A DNA stretch of 64,000 bases from an uncultured Caulobacterales bacterium (GCA_903862425.1 CAIOYC010000037.1:174044-238043); one strand, 5' to 3'; shown: positions 41,698 through 50,312, counted from the stretch's first letter. Notes: generated from the sequence alone by a model not told the origin. Numbers and translations: made by a program.

Positions 41698-42426
41698 ATG
41701 GCGAAAATCACTCTCATCGACGACGACGAAAACATCGTCGCTTCCGTTTCGCTGGCTCTGGAGAGCCACGGCCATACGGTTAAGGCGCTGCACGACGGCG
41801 CCTCTGGCCTGGCTTCACTCGAACAGGACCCGCCCGACCTCGTCATACTCGACGTGAAGATGCCGCGCATGGACGGGATGGAGGTGCTTCGCCGCCTGCG
41901 CCAGACAACCGAGCTGCCGGTGATCATGCTGACCTCCAAGGATGAGGAGATCGACGAGATTCTCGGCTTCAACCTCGGCGCGGACGATTACATCCACAAG
42001 CCGTTCAGCCAGCGACTTCTGATCGAGCGTGTGAAGGCGGTGCTGCGCCGGGCGCGGCCCGAGGGCGACGAGGACGGCGAGGACGGCGCCAATCCGGCCC
42101 AGGCCTCGGCCCTGGCTGCGTCCAAGTCCATGAAGCGCGGCAAGCTGACCCTCGACCCTGCGCGCCACGATTGCCTGTGGGACGGCCGGCCGGTGAAGCT
42201 CACCGTGACCGAGTTCCTGCTGCTGCAGTCCCTGGCCCAGCGCCCCGGATTCGTGAAGAGCCGCGACAACCTCATGGACGCCGCCTACGACGATCAGGTC
42301 TATGTCGACGATCGCACCATCGACAGCCACGTGAAGCGCATGCGCAAGAAATTCCGCGTGGTCGATCCCGAGTTCGACGCCATCGAGACCCTTTACGGCG
42401 TGGGATACCGGTATCGCGAGAGCTAG
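41698..42426 (+). CDS. chvI: Response regulator ChvI
   Basis: OmpR-family regulator of the ChvG/ChvI system, which controls envelope, acid or cell-wall stress responses in alphaproteobacteria. The 242-aa protein has an N-terminal receiver ([13 protein letters not shown]; phospho-Asp in [25 protein letters not shown]), an acidic linker (EGDEDGEDG) and a winged-helix domain ending in [20 protein letters not shown], which is the ChvI signature. ATG at 41698 is used; a TTG three codons upstream is possible. It lies 27 bp before chvG. Confidence 0.95.
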   Translation: MAKITLIDDDENIVASVSLALESHGHTVKALHDGASGLASLEQDPPDLVILDVKMPRMDGMEVLRRLRQTTELPVIMLTSKDEEIDEILGFNLGADDYIHKPFSQRLLIERVKAVLRRARPEGDEDGEDGANPAQASALAASKSMKRGKLTLDPARHDCLWDGRPVKLTVTEFLLLQSLAQRPGFVKSRDNLMDAAYDDQVYVDDRTIDSHVKRMRKKFRVVDPEFDAIETLYGVGYRYRES

Positions 42427-42453
42427 TGGCCGCGCTCCCCGAGAGGTTTGCGC

Positions 42454-44085
42454 ATGAACGCGCGCGAGGCTGACAAGGCGGAGATCGGTCGTCCGGCCTG
42501 GCTGAACTTCGCCCTGCCGGGTTCGCGCCTCGGGCGGCTGATCGCCGGGTTGAATCTGCTGTCGCTAGTGGTGCTAATCGTTGGCGCCCTGGTGTTGAAC
42601 GAGTTCCGCCAGGGCTTGGTGGAGCGCAGCGTCGATAGTCTGACCGCCCAGGGCCAGACCTATACGGGCCTGATCTCGCTCCTCGCCACGCACGGCGAAC
42701 CGGAGCCGTTCCTCGACGTCGCCCGCGCCACCACGATCGTCCAGACCCTGTTCCTTGCCCGCAACCAGCGCATTCGCCTGTTTGATCGGGAGGGCCATGT
42801 ACTGATCGACAGCGATCTGCTCGCGGGCCAGATCAAGGAGCGACCCTTGCCTCCCGCTCGCAAGCCGGGACAGCACGAGTGGCGCTGGCCCTGGCAGAAG
42901 CCGCGTGCAGTGCGGGAGCAACAGCGCCACGAGATCGCCGTCGCGGCCCTGCAAAGCGAGATCGAGCGCGCCGCGACCACAGGCGAAGCCCAGTCCGGCG
43001 TCCGCTTGGCGGACAGCGGCGAGCAGTTGATATCCGTCTCCGTGCCGGTTCAGCGCGTACAGGCGGTGCTGGGTGTGCTGACCCTCGACTCGGCGGGGGT
43101 GGACAAGGTGGTGGCGGCCCAGCGGGTGGCGCTCGTTCCTTTCATTCTCATCGCCATCGCCGTGAGCCTCGGCTCGTCGCTGCTGCTGAACCTGTGGGTC
43201 GCACGGCCGATCCGGCGGCTATCGCGCGCAGCAGACGCGGTCCGCCTGTCTACAGTCCGCGCCATGTCTCTGCCCGACCTGGCCGACCGCGACGACGAGG
43301 TGGGCGACCTTACTCGCTCGCTGGAGGCCATGACCGCGGCCCAGTCCGCCCGAATGGACGCCATCGAGCACTTCGCCGCCGACGTCAGTCATGAGATCAA
43401 GAACCCCCTCACCTCGATGCGTTCTGCGGTCGAGACGCTGGAAATGAACTCCACGCCTCAGGCTCAGGCGCGCCTGCTGCCGATCCTGAAGAAGGACGTG
43501 GACCGGCTCGACCGGCTGATCACCGACATCTCCAACGCCTCGCGCCTCGATGCTGAACTGTCGCGCGAAACGCCCAAGGCCGTGGACATCGGCCGCCTGC
43601 TGGCTGACCTCAGTGGATTCTACACGGCGACGTCCCGGCCGGGCCAGGCGGTGGTCGCCTATGCCGGCGCACCGACTCCCTTGCCCGTGCTGGGCCGCGA
43701 GGGGCCGCTCGGTCAGGTGTTCCGCAACCTTATCGACAATGCCCGCTCCTTCAGCCCGGAAAACGGCGAGGTGCGCGTCAGTGTCGGGCGCGGCGCCGGC
43801 CACAGGGTGGTGGCCAGCGTAGAGGATGACGGTCCGGGCGTTCCGCCGGAGAACCTGGAGAGCGTGTTCGAACGCTTCTACACCCAGCGGCCCAAGGGCG
43901 CGGCGGATACGGCCAGTCGTTCGGGCGGCGGCGCATCGTCGAGCGGCCACTCCGGCCTCGGCCTTTCCATCGCCCGCCAGATCGTCGAGGCGCATGGAGG
44001 CAAGATTCGCGCCGAAAACCGCATGAACGGCGACGAGGTGCTCGGCGCCCGCTTCGTGGTTGAACTGCCGGAGGCCACAAACTGA
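42454..44085 (+). CDS. chvG: Sensor histidine kinase ChvG
   Basis: Membrane sensor for ChvI. The 543-aa protein has TM1 (LIAGLNLLSLVVLIVGALVL), a periplasmic domain of about 175 residues, TM2 (VPFILIAIAVSLGSSLLLNL), HAMP, DHp with the phospho-His in FAADVSHEIKNPLTSM (near 312), and an ATPase domain with N box FRNLIDNARSFSP and G boxes EDDGPGVP and GHSGLGLSIA. In Agrobacterium and Sinorhizobium, the periplasmic partner ExoR inhibits ChvG; no exoR is visible here. ATG at 42454 has GAGAGG upstream. hprK overlaps its stop codon. Confidence 0.95.
   Translation: MNAREADKAEIGRPAWLNFALPGSRLGRLIAGLNLLSLVVLIVGALVLNEFRQGLVERSVDSLTAQGQTYTGLISLLATHGEPEPFLDVARATTIVQTLFLARNQRIRLFDREGHVLIDSDLLAGQIKERPLPPARKPGQHEWRWPWQKPRAVREQQRHEIAVAALQSEIERAATTGEAQSGVRLADSGEQLISVSVPVQRVQAVLGVLTLDSAGVDKVVAAQRVALVPFILIAIAVSLGSSLLLNLWVARPIRRLSRAADAVRLSTVRAMSLPDLADRDDEVGDLTRSLEAMTAAQSARMDAIEHFAADVSHEIKNPLTSMRSAVETLEMNSTPQAQARLLPILKKDVDRLDRLITDISNASRLDAELSRETPKAVDIGRLLADLSGFYTATSRPGQAVVAYAGAPTPLPVLGREGPLGQVFRNLIDNARSFSPENGEVRVSVGRGAGHRVVASVEDDGPGVPPENLESVFERFYTQRPKGAADTASRSGGGASSSGHSGLGLSIARQIVEAHGGKIRAENRMNGDEVLGARFVVELPEATN
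44070..44084 (+). promoter_or_regulatory. Shine-Dalgarno and CTG start of hprK
   Basis: GGAGG at 44070-44074, a 7-nt spacer and CTG at 44082-44084, inside the end of chvG and overlapping its stop as CTGA. Spacing is ideal. The next in-frame ATG/GTG/TTG is GTG at 44142, which has no such site and would remove the first beta strand before the Walker A loop. Confidence 0.6.
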
Positions 44086-44516
44086 CCGCGATCCTGCACG
44101 CCACTCTCGTCTGCCGCTGGTCAGGTGGGCGGCAGCGTGGGGTGCTGATCCGGGGCGTTTCAGGATCCGGCAAGTCCACCCTCGCCCTGCGTTGTCTGGA
44201 CGCCCACTTCCGGCTGGTATCGGACGACCGCGTGGTGATCTGGGTTTCCGGGGGCGCGCTCTATGGCAAGGCCCCCGCACCGCTGGCAGGTCTGATCGAG
44301 GTTCGAGGGGTGGGTATCGTGGCGGCGCCGTCCGCAGAAAGGTTGTCGCGCGTCGATCTAGTCGTCGATCTTCCTCCCTCCGCGGAGCGTCTGCCTGATC
44401 CTATGACGGTAGAGATTGCCGGCGTCGTCCTGCCGTACCTCAGCCTGCCTCTGGCGGACGCCGATCTGCCCCTGCGGCTTGCCGCCGCGCTCGCTGCGTC
44501 GCAGCGCGGGCTTTGA
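44082..44516 (+). CDS. hprK: HPr kinase/phosphorylase, short alphaproteobacterial type
   Basis: Phosphorylates HPr on a serine, linking the nitrogen/carbon-type PTS to envelope signalling. The 144-aa protein is only the catalytic P-loop domain: (L)TAILHATLVCRWSGG first strand, Walker A RGVSGSGKSTLALRC (about residues 23-37), then ELIEVRGVGIV-like signature (here GLIEVRGVGIVAAPSAERL) and a C-terminal ADLPLRLAAALAA. The N-terminal domain of firmicute HprK is absent, as is normal in alphaproteobacteria. The start appears to be CTG at 44082, behind GGAGG; starting at GTG 44142 would give a protein lacking a core strand. Third gene of chvI-chvG-hprK-EIIA-HPr. Confidence 0.86.
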   Translation: MTAILHATLVCRWSGGRQRGVLIRGVSGSGKSTLALRCLDAHFRLVSDDRVVIWVSGGALYGKAPAPLAGLIEVRGVGIVAAPSAERLSRVDLVVDLPPSAERLPDPMTVEIAGVVLPYLSLPLADADLPLRLAAALAASQRGL

Positions 44517-44583
44517 CAGGCGTCCCAACGGGCGTATGGAGCTTGCGGGCGCGCAAAGCCGAAGGCGGGCGCAAGGGGATCGA

Positions 44584-44994
44584 ATGATCGGTCTGGTGAT
44601 CGTCACCCACGGCAGGCTGGCCGACGAGTTCGTGCTCGCCATGGAGCACGTGGTCGGGCCGCAACGAGGCGTGCGCGCCATCTGCATCGGGCCTGAGGAC
44701 GACATGGAGCGTCGCCGCGCAGACATCCTCGCCGCCGCCCGCGAGGTCGAGGACGGGTCGGGCGTAATCCTCCTCACCGACATGTTCGGCGGCACGCCCT
44801 CCAACCTTGCCATTTCCGTGATGGACGAGACGCGGGCGGAGGTGATCGCCGGCCTGAACCTGCCCATGCTGATCAAGCTGGCCTCGATCCGCGACCGCAG
44901 CGATCTCCAAAGTGTCGTCGCCCACGCGCAGGAGGCGGGTAAGAAGTACATCTCCGTGGCGTCCTACGTTCTCGCCGGAGAGAAGACCGCTTGA
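44584..44994 (+). CDS. PTS EIIA component, mannose-type (regulatory)
   Basis: A 136-aa phosphocarrier of the EIIA-Man family. MIGLVIVTHGRLADEF carries the phospho-His (residue 9), and LLTDMFGGTPSNLA plus LNLPMLIKLASIR are family signatures. Without a cognate EIIB/EIIC it cannot transport sugar, so it acts as the terminal acceptor of a regulatory PTS, as elsewhere in alphaproteobacteria. It lies 67 bp after hprK and overlaps the HPr gene (TTGA). The longer open frame upstream of 44584 is an hprK shadow. Confidence 0.94.
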   Translation: MIGLVIVTHGRLADEFVLAMEHVVGPQRGVRAICIGPEDDMERRRADILAAAREVEDGSGVILLTDMFGGTPSNLAISVMDETRAEVIAGLNLPMLIKLASIRDRSDLQSVVAHAQEAGKKYISVASYVLAGEKTA

Positions 44995-45263
44995 GCCTGA
45001 CCCGTACGGTGGAGGTGATCAACGAGCGGGGGCTGCATGCCCGCGCCTCGGCCAAGTTCGTCAAGCTGGCCGCCAGCTTCGACGCCGAGGTCAAGGTGAG
45101 CCGCGACGAGAACACCGTCGACGCCCAGTCGATCATGGGCCTGATGATGCTGGCCGCCGGCCCGGGCTCGACCCTGGAGATCGCCGCCGAGGGGCCGGAC
45201 GCGGAAGGCGCCCTAGACGCGCTCTGCCGCCTGGTCGAAGACCGTTTCGACGAAGAAAAATAG
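44991..45263 (+). CDS. ptsH: Phosphocarrier protein HPr
   Basis: A 90-aa HPr. The phospho-His is in NERGLHARASAKFV (His at about residue 15), and the regulatory Ser targeted by HprK is in DAQSIMGLMMLAAGPG (near residue 46). Start codon TTG at 44991 overlaps the EIIA stop (TTGA), with GGAG about 10 nt upstream. The presence of both phosphorylation sites next to hprK shows that the kinase has its substrate encoded in the same operon. Confidence 0.94.
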   Translation: MSLTRTVEVINERGLHARASAKFVKLAASFDAEVKVSRDENTVDAQSIMGLMMLAAGPGSTLEIAAEGPDAEGALDALCRLVEDRFDEEK

Positions 45264-45273
45264 GGGAAGCGTC

Positions 45274-45456
45274 ATGGCCGCCGCCGCTGCCGCATCGGCT
45301 GGCGCCGAGCGCTATTTCGTCGACCAGGCCGCCAGCGCCGCGTTCGATGCGCGGCAACGCCGGACCGGCGTTGTCGTCATGCTCGGCCTGTTGGCGGCCC
45401 TCCTCTGTGCGGTCGCGGTCATGGGGCTGGCCGAGGTTCTGCACACCGGAAGCTGA
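45274..45456 (+). CDS. Small single-TM protein after HPr
   Basis: A 60-aa protein with an Ala-rich N-terminus and one membrane segment (TGVVVMLGLLAALLCAVAVM). The ATG at 45274 has a good Shine-Dalgarno (AGGGGAAGC) and begins 10 bp after the HPr stop, so it belongs to the chvIG-PTS transcript. No family is recognised. Its position suggests a link with envelope signalling, without direct evidence. Confidence 0.65.
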   Translation: MAAAAAASAGAERYFVDQAASAAFDARQRRTGVVVMLGLLAALLCAVAVMGLAEVLHTGS

Positions 45457-45583
45457 CCGCGATTTCCGATCTCCGGCGAAGGCGGAATGAGCGGGAAGAA
45501 TAGGCGGGACACCGAGACTCAAGATCCTTCATCGCCCGCTTCGCCGAAAGATGCGGCAAGCTGAGCCTGGTCCTTGGCGGATG

Positions 45584-47341
45584 TTAGGCCGCCGCAGCCG
45601 TTTCGTTGGCCTCGCCGAGTTGGCGGGCGAGGGCGTTGTAAAGCTGGCCGGCGTCGATGGGCTTGGCTACCCAGTCGTTCATGCCGGCGGCGAGGCAGGC
45701 GTCCACATCCTGGGCCTCCGTGGCGCCGGTGACGGCGATCACCGGTACATGGCGGTTCGGACCGAGAGCGAGGCGCAGGCGCATCACCGCGTCGCGGCCG
45801 CTCATGTCCGGCATGTGCACGTCCATCAACACGATATCGAAGGGCTGCTCGGCCAGAAGGGCTAGGGCTTCCGCGCCGCACGAGGCCGTAGTCACGTCAG
45901 CACTCAGCGGCTCCAGCATGAGCGTCATGGCGCGGCGGTTGATCTCGTGGTCGTCCACCACGAGCACGCACATGGCGACGGCGCCGACCGGTGTCTCGAG
46001 GTGTTCGGCGGATGCTGGGGCGGCCTCGGCGCGCGCCACCAGGACTGTCGCGGTAAAGCTCGAGCCTTGGCCTGGGTTGCTGGCGACGGCGATATCGCCG
46101 CCCATCATGCGGGCGAGCTGGCGGCTGATCATCAGACCAAGGCCGGTCCCGCCATGGGTGCGGGCGATGGAGGCGTCGGCCTGCTCGAAGGGCTTGAACA
46201 GCCGTTCCATCTGCGTGGGGGTCATACCTGCGCCGGTATCGACCACCTGGAGCGACAGATTCAGGCGTCCGTCGTCGCGCGCGGCGTAGCCGATGCGCAC
46301 CGTGACGGAGCCCTCGTCGGTGAACTTCAGGGCGTTTGAAAGCAGATTGTTCAACACTTGGCGCAGGCGCATCGGGTCGCCTTCCACCCAACGGGGCGCA
46401 TGAACGGCGCCCTCAACGCGAAGCTTTACACCCTTCTTTTGCGCCTCGGCGCGCCAGAAGCGCAGCTGATCGGCCATCAGGGCGCGGAAATCGTAGGTGA
46501 GGGTTTCCACGGTCATCCGCCCCGCATCGAGCTTGGCGAGGTCGAGCAGATCATTCAGGAGGGTCCGCATCATCCCTCCAGCGTCAAAAATCAGGCGGGC
46601 GTGAGACCGGTTGACACCCTCGGTGCTGCGTTCCAATTCGGTGGCGCCCGCAAGGATAGCGGAGATCGGCGTGCGCAATTCGTGGCTGACCATGGCGACG
46701 AAGGCGGACTTGGCGGCCACGGCGCTCTCGGCTTCGGCGCGGCGCTGTTCGGCGTCGGCGCGGGCCGCCTGCTCGGCGATAAAGGCCTTGTGCGCGCCGC
46801 TCCATAGCTTCACCGACGTGACGGCTAGCATCGCCGTGCCGATGGTCAGCCCCAGGGCCACGTTCAGGCCGCAGCCGATGGCATAGGCTTCCGCCGGCAT
46901 GATCACGGAATAGATGATCAAGGGCGCAATCGAGGCGCGGAAAGCGGGCTTCGACTCCTGGGTGGTCAGCACGCTGTTGAGCATAGAGCCCGCTAGCAGG
47001 AAGGCGCCGTTGCTGACGCCCCAAGGCCCCGTGGTCAGCGGCCACAACACCGCCAGGACGCCGAATACCACCGTATTGGCGGCGATCAGGCCAAGGGCGA
47101 AATTGTAACCGCGCGGCGCGGCGAGTCGCTTAAGGGTCTTGCCGGCGGGAAACACCAGGGCTTCGACCAGTTGCAGAATCGCATAGACCGCCGCCCAGGC
47201 CAGAGTGGGGCCAAGGCCGATCAGGCTCTGATAGAAGGCGATGATGCACGCGCCGACGCCGAGCCGGAAAATCACCTGCTTGCGGCGACCCTCCAGTATC
47301 CGGTCAAGACGGCTGACGCGTCCCGGCGCTCGCGTGGTCAT
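45584..47341 (-). CDS. Membrane hybrid histidine kinase
   Basis: A 585-aa kinase with an N-terminal membrane region of about six hydrophobic segments (residues 25-185, e.g. TLAWAAVYAILQLVEALVF, LIIYSVIMPAEAYAIGCGLN), a short coiled coil, DHp with the His in AMVSHELRTPISAI, ATPase with NALKFTDEG, DTGAGM and GGTGLGL, and a C-terminal receiver with Asp in DIVLMDVHMPDMSG. The membrane part has little periplasmic sequence, so it probably senses within the membrane. ATG at 47341 is used rather than the one at 47353. The output partner is unknown. Confidence 0.9.
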   Translation of the reverse strand: MTTRAPGRVSRLDRILEGRRKQVIFRLGVGACIIAFYQSLIGLGPTLAWAAVYAILQLVEALVFPAGKTLKRLAAPRGYNFALGLIAANTVVFGVLAVLWPLTTGPWGVSNGAFLLAGSMLNSVLTTQESKPAFRASIAPLIIYSVIMPAEAYAIGCGLNVALGLTIGTAMLAVTSVKLWSGAHKAFIAEQAARADAEQRRAEAESAVAAKSAFVAMVSHELRTPISAILAGATELERSTEGVNRSHARLIFDAGGMMRTLLNDLLDLAKLDAGRMTVETLTYDFRALMADQLRFWRAEAQKKGVKLRVEGAVHAPRWVEGDPMRLRQVLNNLLSNALKFTDEGSVTVRIGYAARDDGRLNLSLQVVDTGAGMTPTQMERLFKPFEQADASIARTHGGTGLGLMISRQLARMMGGDIAVASNPGQGSSFTATVLVARAEAAPASAEHLETPVGAVAMCVLVVDDHEINRRAMTLMLEPLSADVTTASCGAEALALLAEQPFDIVLMDVHMPDMSGRDAVMRLRLALGPNRHVPVIAVTGATEAQDVDACLAAGMNDWVAKPIDAGQLYNALARQLGEANETAAAA

Positions 47342-47461
47342 CCAGGCTCCCACAGCGGCGCTGATCGGCCGCTTTGGACGATGACATTACGCCCGCCGCA
47401 TTGCGCCTTCCTTAATGTCAAGGTCAGGGCAACACTTTAACCTCATCACGCAAGTCGTTGA

Positions 47462-48421
47462 TCAGTCCCGGGTCGGGTCCTGTGCGCTGGGGTCGCCATA
47501 GGTGAGGGCAAGGAAGACGTCTTCCAGGTCCGGGTCTTCAGTGGCGAGGTCCTTAATCTGCACCCCGGCGGCGCGCACGGCGGCGAGTACACCCTCCACG
47601 CTGGCCGCCTCGGTCTTATAGGTGACCACCAGCTGCCCCTTGCGCAGCTTGGCGTCGAAACCGGCGATCACGGGCAGGTGCTCCAGCGGCTCGGGCGGGG
47701 TGATTACCACCGAGCGCGTATCGAGACGGCGCAGCAGGGACGAGGTGGGCTCGCACGCCACCACCTGGCCGTGGTTGACGATGGCGATGGTGTCGCAAAG
47801 CTCCTGCGCCTCCTCCAGATAGTGGGTGGTGAGCACGATGGTCACGCCCTCCGCGTGCAGTTCCTGCACATAGGCCCAGAGTTGGCGGCGCAGCTCCACA
47901 TCCACCCCAGCGGTGGGTTCGTCCAGGATCACCACCGGCGGCGAGTGGACCATGGCCTTGGCCACCATCAGGCGGCGCTTCATCCCGCCTGAGAGCGCGC
48001 GCACATAGGCGTCGGCCTTGTCGGACAGGCCGAGGGCGGCGAGGATTTCGTCGGTCTTCCGCTCACGCTTTGGCACGCCATAGAGGCCGGCCTGGGTCTC
48101 CATGCTCTCGCGTGGGGTGAAGAAGACGTCGGCGGCCAGTTCCTGCGGCACCACGCCGATGGCCGCGCGGGCGGCGCGGGGATGCTCGTCAATATCGACG
48201 CCCCAGATCGCCGCCGTGCCGCCGGTCTTCTGGCAAAGCCCGGCCAGGATGTTGATGAAGGTGGACTTGCCCGCCCCGTTCGGGCCGAGCAGGCCGAACA
48301 TCGAGCCCCGCGGAATGGCGAGGTCGATGCCCTTCAGCGCGGTCTTGGCCGGCATGGTCTTGGTCGCGGGATAGGTCTTGACGAGGCCGCGCGCCTCGAT
48401 CGCGTAATCGGGTAGGCTCAT
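47462..48421 (-). CDS. ABC transporter ATP-binding protein (ABC-2 type)
   Basis: A 319-aa ATPase: Walker A GLLGPNGAGKSTFINILAGL (shown as GPNGAGKST), Q-loop VPQELAADVFFTPRESM, signature LSGGMKRRLMVAKAM, Walker B VVILDEPTAGVDVE and H-loop LTTHYLEEAQEL. The roughly 80-residue C-terminal extension is typical of ABC-2 exporters of the NodI/CcmA-like drug or lipid type. The permease gene is not adjacent: the divergent neighbour is the zf-CHCC gene and the downstream one a kinase. The partner must be elsewhere, or the gene is an orphan. Confidence 0.9.
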   Translation of the reverse strand: MSLPDYAIEARGLVKTYPATKTMPAKTALKGIDLAIPRGSMFGLLGPNGAGKSTFINILAGLCQKTGGTAAIWGVDIDEHPRAARAAIGVVPQELAADVFFTPRESMETQAGLYGVPKRERKTDEILAALGLSDKADAYVRALSGGMKRRLMVAKAMVHSPPVVILDEPTAGVDVELRRQLWAYVQELHAEGVTIVLTTHYLEEAQELCDTIAIVNHGQVVACEPTSSLLRRLDTRSVVITPPEPLEHLPVIAGFDAKLRKGQLVVTYKTEAASVEGVLAAVRAAGVQIKDLATEDPDLEDVFLALTYGDPSAQDPTRD

Positions 48422-48542
48422 GCCCTGGATGGTCCCCTGCGTCCGTTCCGTGCGGGCGGTACGCCCCGGCGAATTGACGCTCTCCTATGGTCCGCATAGG
48501 TATGTCCGCCCGCTCCTTCGCTCAAGCTCTTAAGGCCGCAGC

Positions 48543-48800
48543 ATGCCCGCCAATCCGAGTTCCCTGGAAAAGGGCCGCGTCGCCGCCGAGCCGCCCGAAG
48601 TGGTGAGGGTGAGCGAGCATCGGGTGCACTGCGACGGACTGGGCGGTGCGCTCGGCCATCCGCGCGTCTATCTGGAGATGGGCGCCAAGGGCTGGGTGGA
48701 GTGTGGCTACTGCGACCGGCGTTTCGTCCTGTCGCACCACGCCCATCCCGAGAACGAAGAGCTCGACCCTGCTGACTACGAGGGCGCGGCCGGTCACTGA
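48543..48800 (+). CDS. zf-CHCC zinc-finger protein
   Basis: An 85-aa protein of the zf-CHCC family (PF10276-like), related to the NDUFS6 accessory subunit of mitochondrial complex I. Ligands are visible: Cys in RVHCDGLGG, His in LGHPRVYLEM and the C-x2-C of VECGYCDRRFVL. Alphaproteobacterial relatives are small soluble proteins presumed to assist complex I or iron-sulfur work. The ATG at 48543 matches the family. It is divergent from the ABC ATPase gene and followed by a palindromic repeat. Confidence 0.9.
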   Translation: MPANPSSLEKGRVAAEPPEVVRVSEHRVHCDGLGGALGHPRVYLEMGAKGWVECGYCDRRFVLSHHAHPENEELDPADYEGAAGH

Positions 48801-48821
48801 GCCGTGCGCTGACGGCCCGTC

Positions 48822-48893
48822 CTTCGACAGGCTCAGGATGAGGCTTTCAGATGAACAGGCCTGGAGTTCCGCCTCATTCTGAACTCGGCGAAG
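48822..48893. repeat. Imperfect palindromic (REP-like) repeat at the 5' end of the cyclo-ligase gene
   Basis: A 22-nt arm (48822-48843) matches the reverse complement of 48872-48893 at 17 of 22 positions. The outer sequence CCTTCGACAGGCTCAGGATG is of a kind I recall as dispersed in alphaproteobacterial genomes. Only this copy was noticed in the window. It lies between the zf-CHCC stop and the 5' end of the next open frame and covers that frame's first ATG. Confidence 0.65.
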
Positions 48894-49477
48894 TGCGGGG
48901 CGGCGAAACCAAAGACAAGCTCCGCGCGGCGCTTCTGCTCTTGCGCGCCAAACTGCACGCGGCCAAGCCCCTCGCGGGGCAGACGCTTTCGGCGCTTTAT
49001 CCTCGCATTGATGGCCCACCGGGCATGGTCGCCAGCTATTGGCCGTTCCGCAGCGAGATGGATCCGCGCCCGCTGATGCAGCGCTTCGCTCGCGCCGGCT
49101 GGCGCCTTGCGTTGCCTGTAACACCGCCCAAGGGTGAGGAGGGGTCGCTGACCTTCCGCGTGTGGAATACGGGCGCAGACATGGCCGTCCACCCTTTCGG
49201 CATGAGCGAACCGCATCCATCAGCCGAGGCTGTGCGCCCCGATCTGTTGTTCGTTCCCCTCCTCGCCTTCGACGGGCGCGGCCACCGGCTCGGTTATGGC
49301 GCCGGGCACTATGACCGCACGCTGGAGGGTCTCCGCGCATCGGGACCCGTGCGCACGATAGGTCTCGCCTTCGCCGGGCAACAGGTGGATCGTCTGCCCG
49401 CCGAGGCGCACGACCAGTTGCTAGACGCCATTCTCACCGAGCGCACCTTCACGGAGTTTGCTAAGCCCGCCGGATGA
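48851..49477 (+). CDS. 5-formyltetrahydrofolate cyclo-ligase
   Basis: ATP-dependent conversion of 5-formyl-THF to 5,10-methenyl-THF. The open frame gives 208 aa with the family's ATP/folate motifs MVASYWPFRSEMDPRPL, LALPVTPP, PDLLFVPLLAFDGRGHRLGYGAGHYDRTL (shown in part: GRGHRLGYGAGHYDRTL) and TIGLAFAGQQV. The first 14 codons from ATG 48851 lie within a palindromic repeat and do not resemble the family. GTG at 48893, just at the repeat's end, may be the true start. The stop overlaps the next gene (ATGA). In many alphaproteobacteria 6S RNA lies near this gene, but none was recognised here. Confidence 0.88.
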   Translation: MNRPGVPPHSELGEVRGGETKDKLRAALLLLRAKLHAAKPLAGQTLSALYPRIDGPPGMVASYWPFRSEMDPRPLMQRFARAGWRLALPVTPPKGEEGSLTFRVWNTGADMAVHPFGMSEPHPSAEAVRPDLLFVPLLAFDGRGHRLGYGAGHYDRTLEGLRASGPVRTIGLAFAGQQVDRLPAEAHDQLLDAILTERTFTEFAKPAG

Positions 49478-50292
49478 GACTGGCGTTTTTCGGAGATATC
49501 GTTGGTCGCGCGGGGCGCGACGCGGTGATCACCCACCTTCCCCCCCTGCGTCGCCGGCTGAAGCTCGACTTCGTGGTGGCCGATGCGGAAAACGTGGCCG
49601 GCGGTTTCGGCCTGACCGAATCCATCGCCAAGGACCTGTTCGAGGCGGGTGTCGATTGCCTTACCCTCGGCAACCATGCCTGGGATCAGCGCGAGGCCCT
49701 GACCTATATCGAACGCGAGCCGCGCCTGCTGCGTCCGCTCAACTATCCGCGGCTCAGCTACGCCCCGGGCAAGGGCGCCTGGGTTTACAACACCCCCGCC
49801 GGGACGGTGCTGATGATCGTGATCCATGGCCGGGTCGGCATGGACGCCCTGGACGATCCCTTCTCCGCCCTCGACAAGGCGCTGGAGGATTGTCCGCTCG
49901 GTATCGGCGCGGACGCCATCATCGTCGAGGCTCACTGCGAGGCCACGTCCGAGAAGATGGCCATGGGCCACTTCTGCGACGGGCGGGCCAGCCTGGTTGT
50001 CGGCGCCCACACCCACGTTCCCACCGCAGACGCCCAGATCCTTACTGGGGGCACCGCCTACCAGACCGACGCGGGCGCCTGCGCCGACTATGACAGCGTG
50101 ATCGGCATGACAAAGGATGAGAGCGTTCGCCGTTTCGCTACCCGCATGCCTGGCGATCGGCACAAGCCCGCCAGCGGTCCAGCGACGATGTGCGGCGTGT
50201 TCGTCGAGACCGATCCCAAGACCGGCCTCGCCCTGCGCGTCGAGCCCATCCGCATAGGTGGTCGCCTGAAGTCCACTATGCCGGAAGTCTAG
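49474..50292 (+). CDS. YmdB-like metallophosphoesterase (TIGR00282 family)
   Basis: A 272-aa calcineurin-like phosphoesterase. Metal-ligand motifs in order: FGDIVGRAGRDAV, ADAENVAGGFGL, LGNHAWDQ, IIVEAHCEATSEK and GAHTHVPTAD. Relatives act on 2',3'-cyclic nucleotides and influence biofilm formation in Bacillus; the role here is unknown. The start ATG overlaps the cyclo-ligase stop by 4 nt. This gene pair is common in alphaproteobacteria. Confidence 0.9.
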   Translation: MRLAFFGDIVGRAGRDAVITHLPPLRRRLKLDFVVADAENVAGGFGLTESIAKDLFEAGVDCLTLGNHAWDQREALTYIEREPRLLRPLNYPRLSYAPGKGAWVYNTPAGTVLMIVIHGRVGMDALDDPFSALDKALEDCPLGIGADAIIVEAHCEATSEKMAMGHFCDGRASLVVGAHTHVPTADAQILTGGTAYQTDAGACADYDSVIGMTKDESVRRFATRMPGDRHKPASGPATMCGVFVETDPKTGLALRVEPIRIGGRLKSTMPEV

Positions 50293-50312
50293 CAAGAAAT
50301 CAGGGGGTTATG

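Noticed and set aside
48801..48900. A possible 6S RNA upstream of the cyclo-ligase gene
   Set aside because: The gap is only about 50 bp and is filled by a palindromic repeat; nothing resembles the long 6S hairpin with a central bubble.
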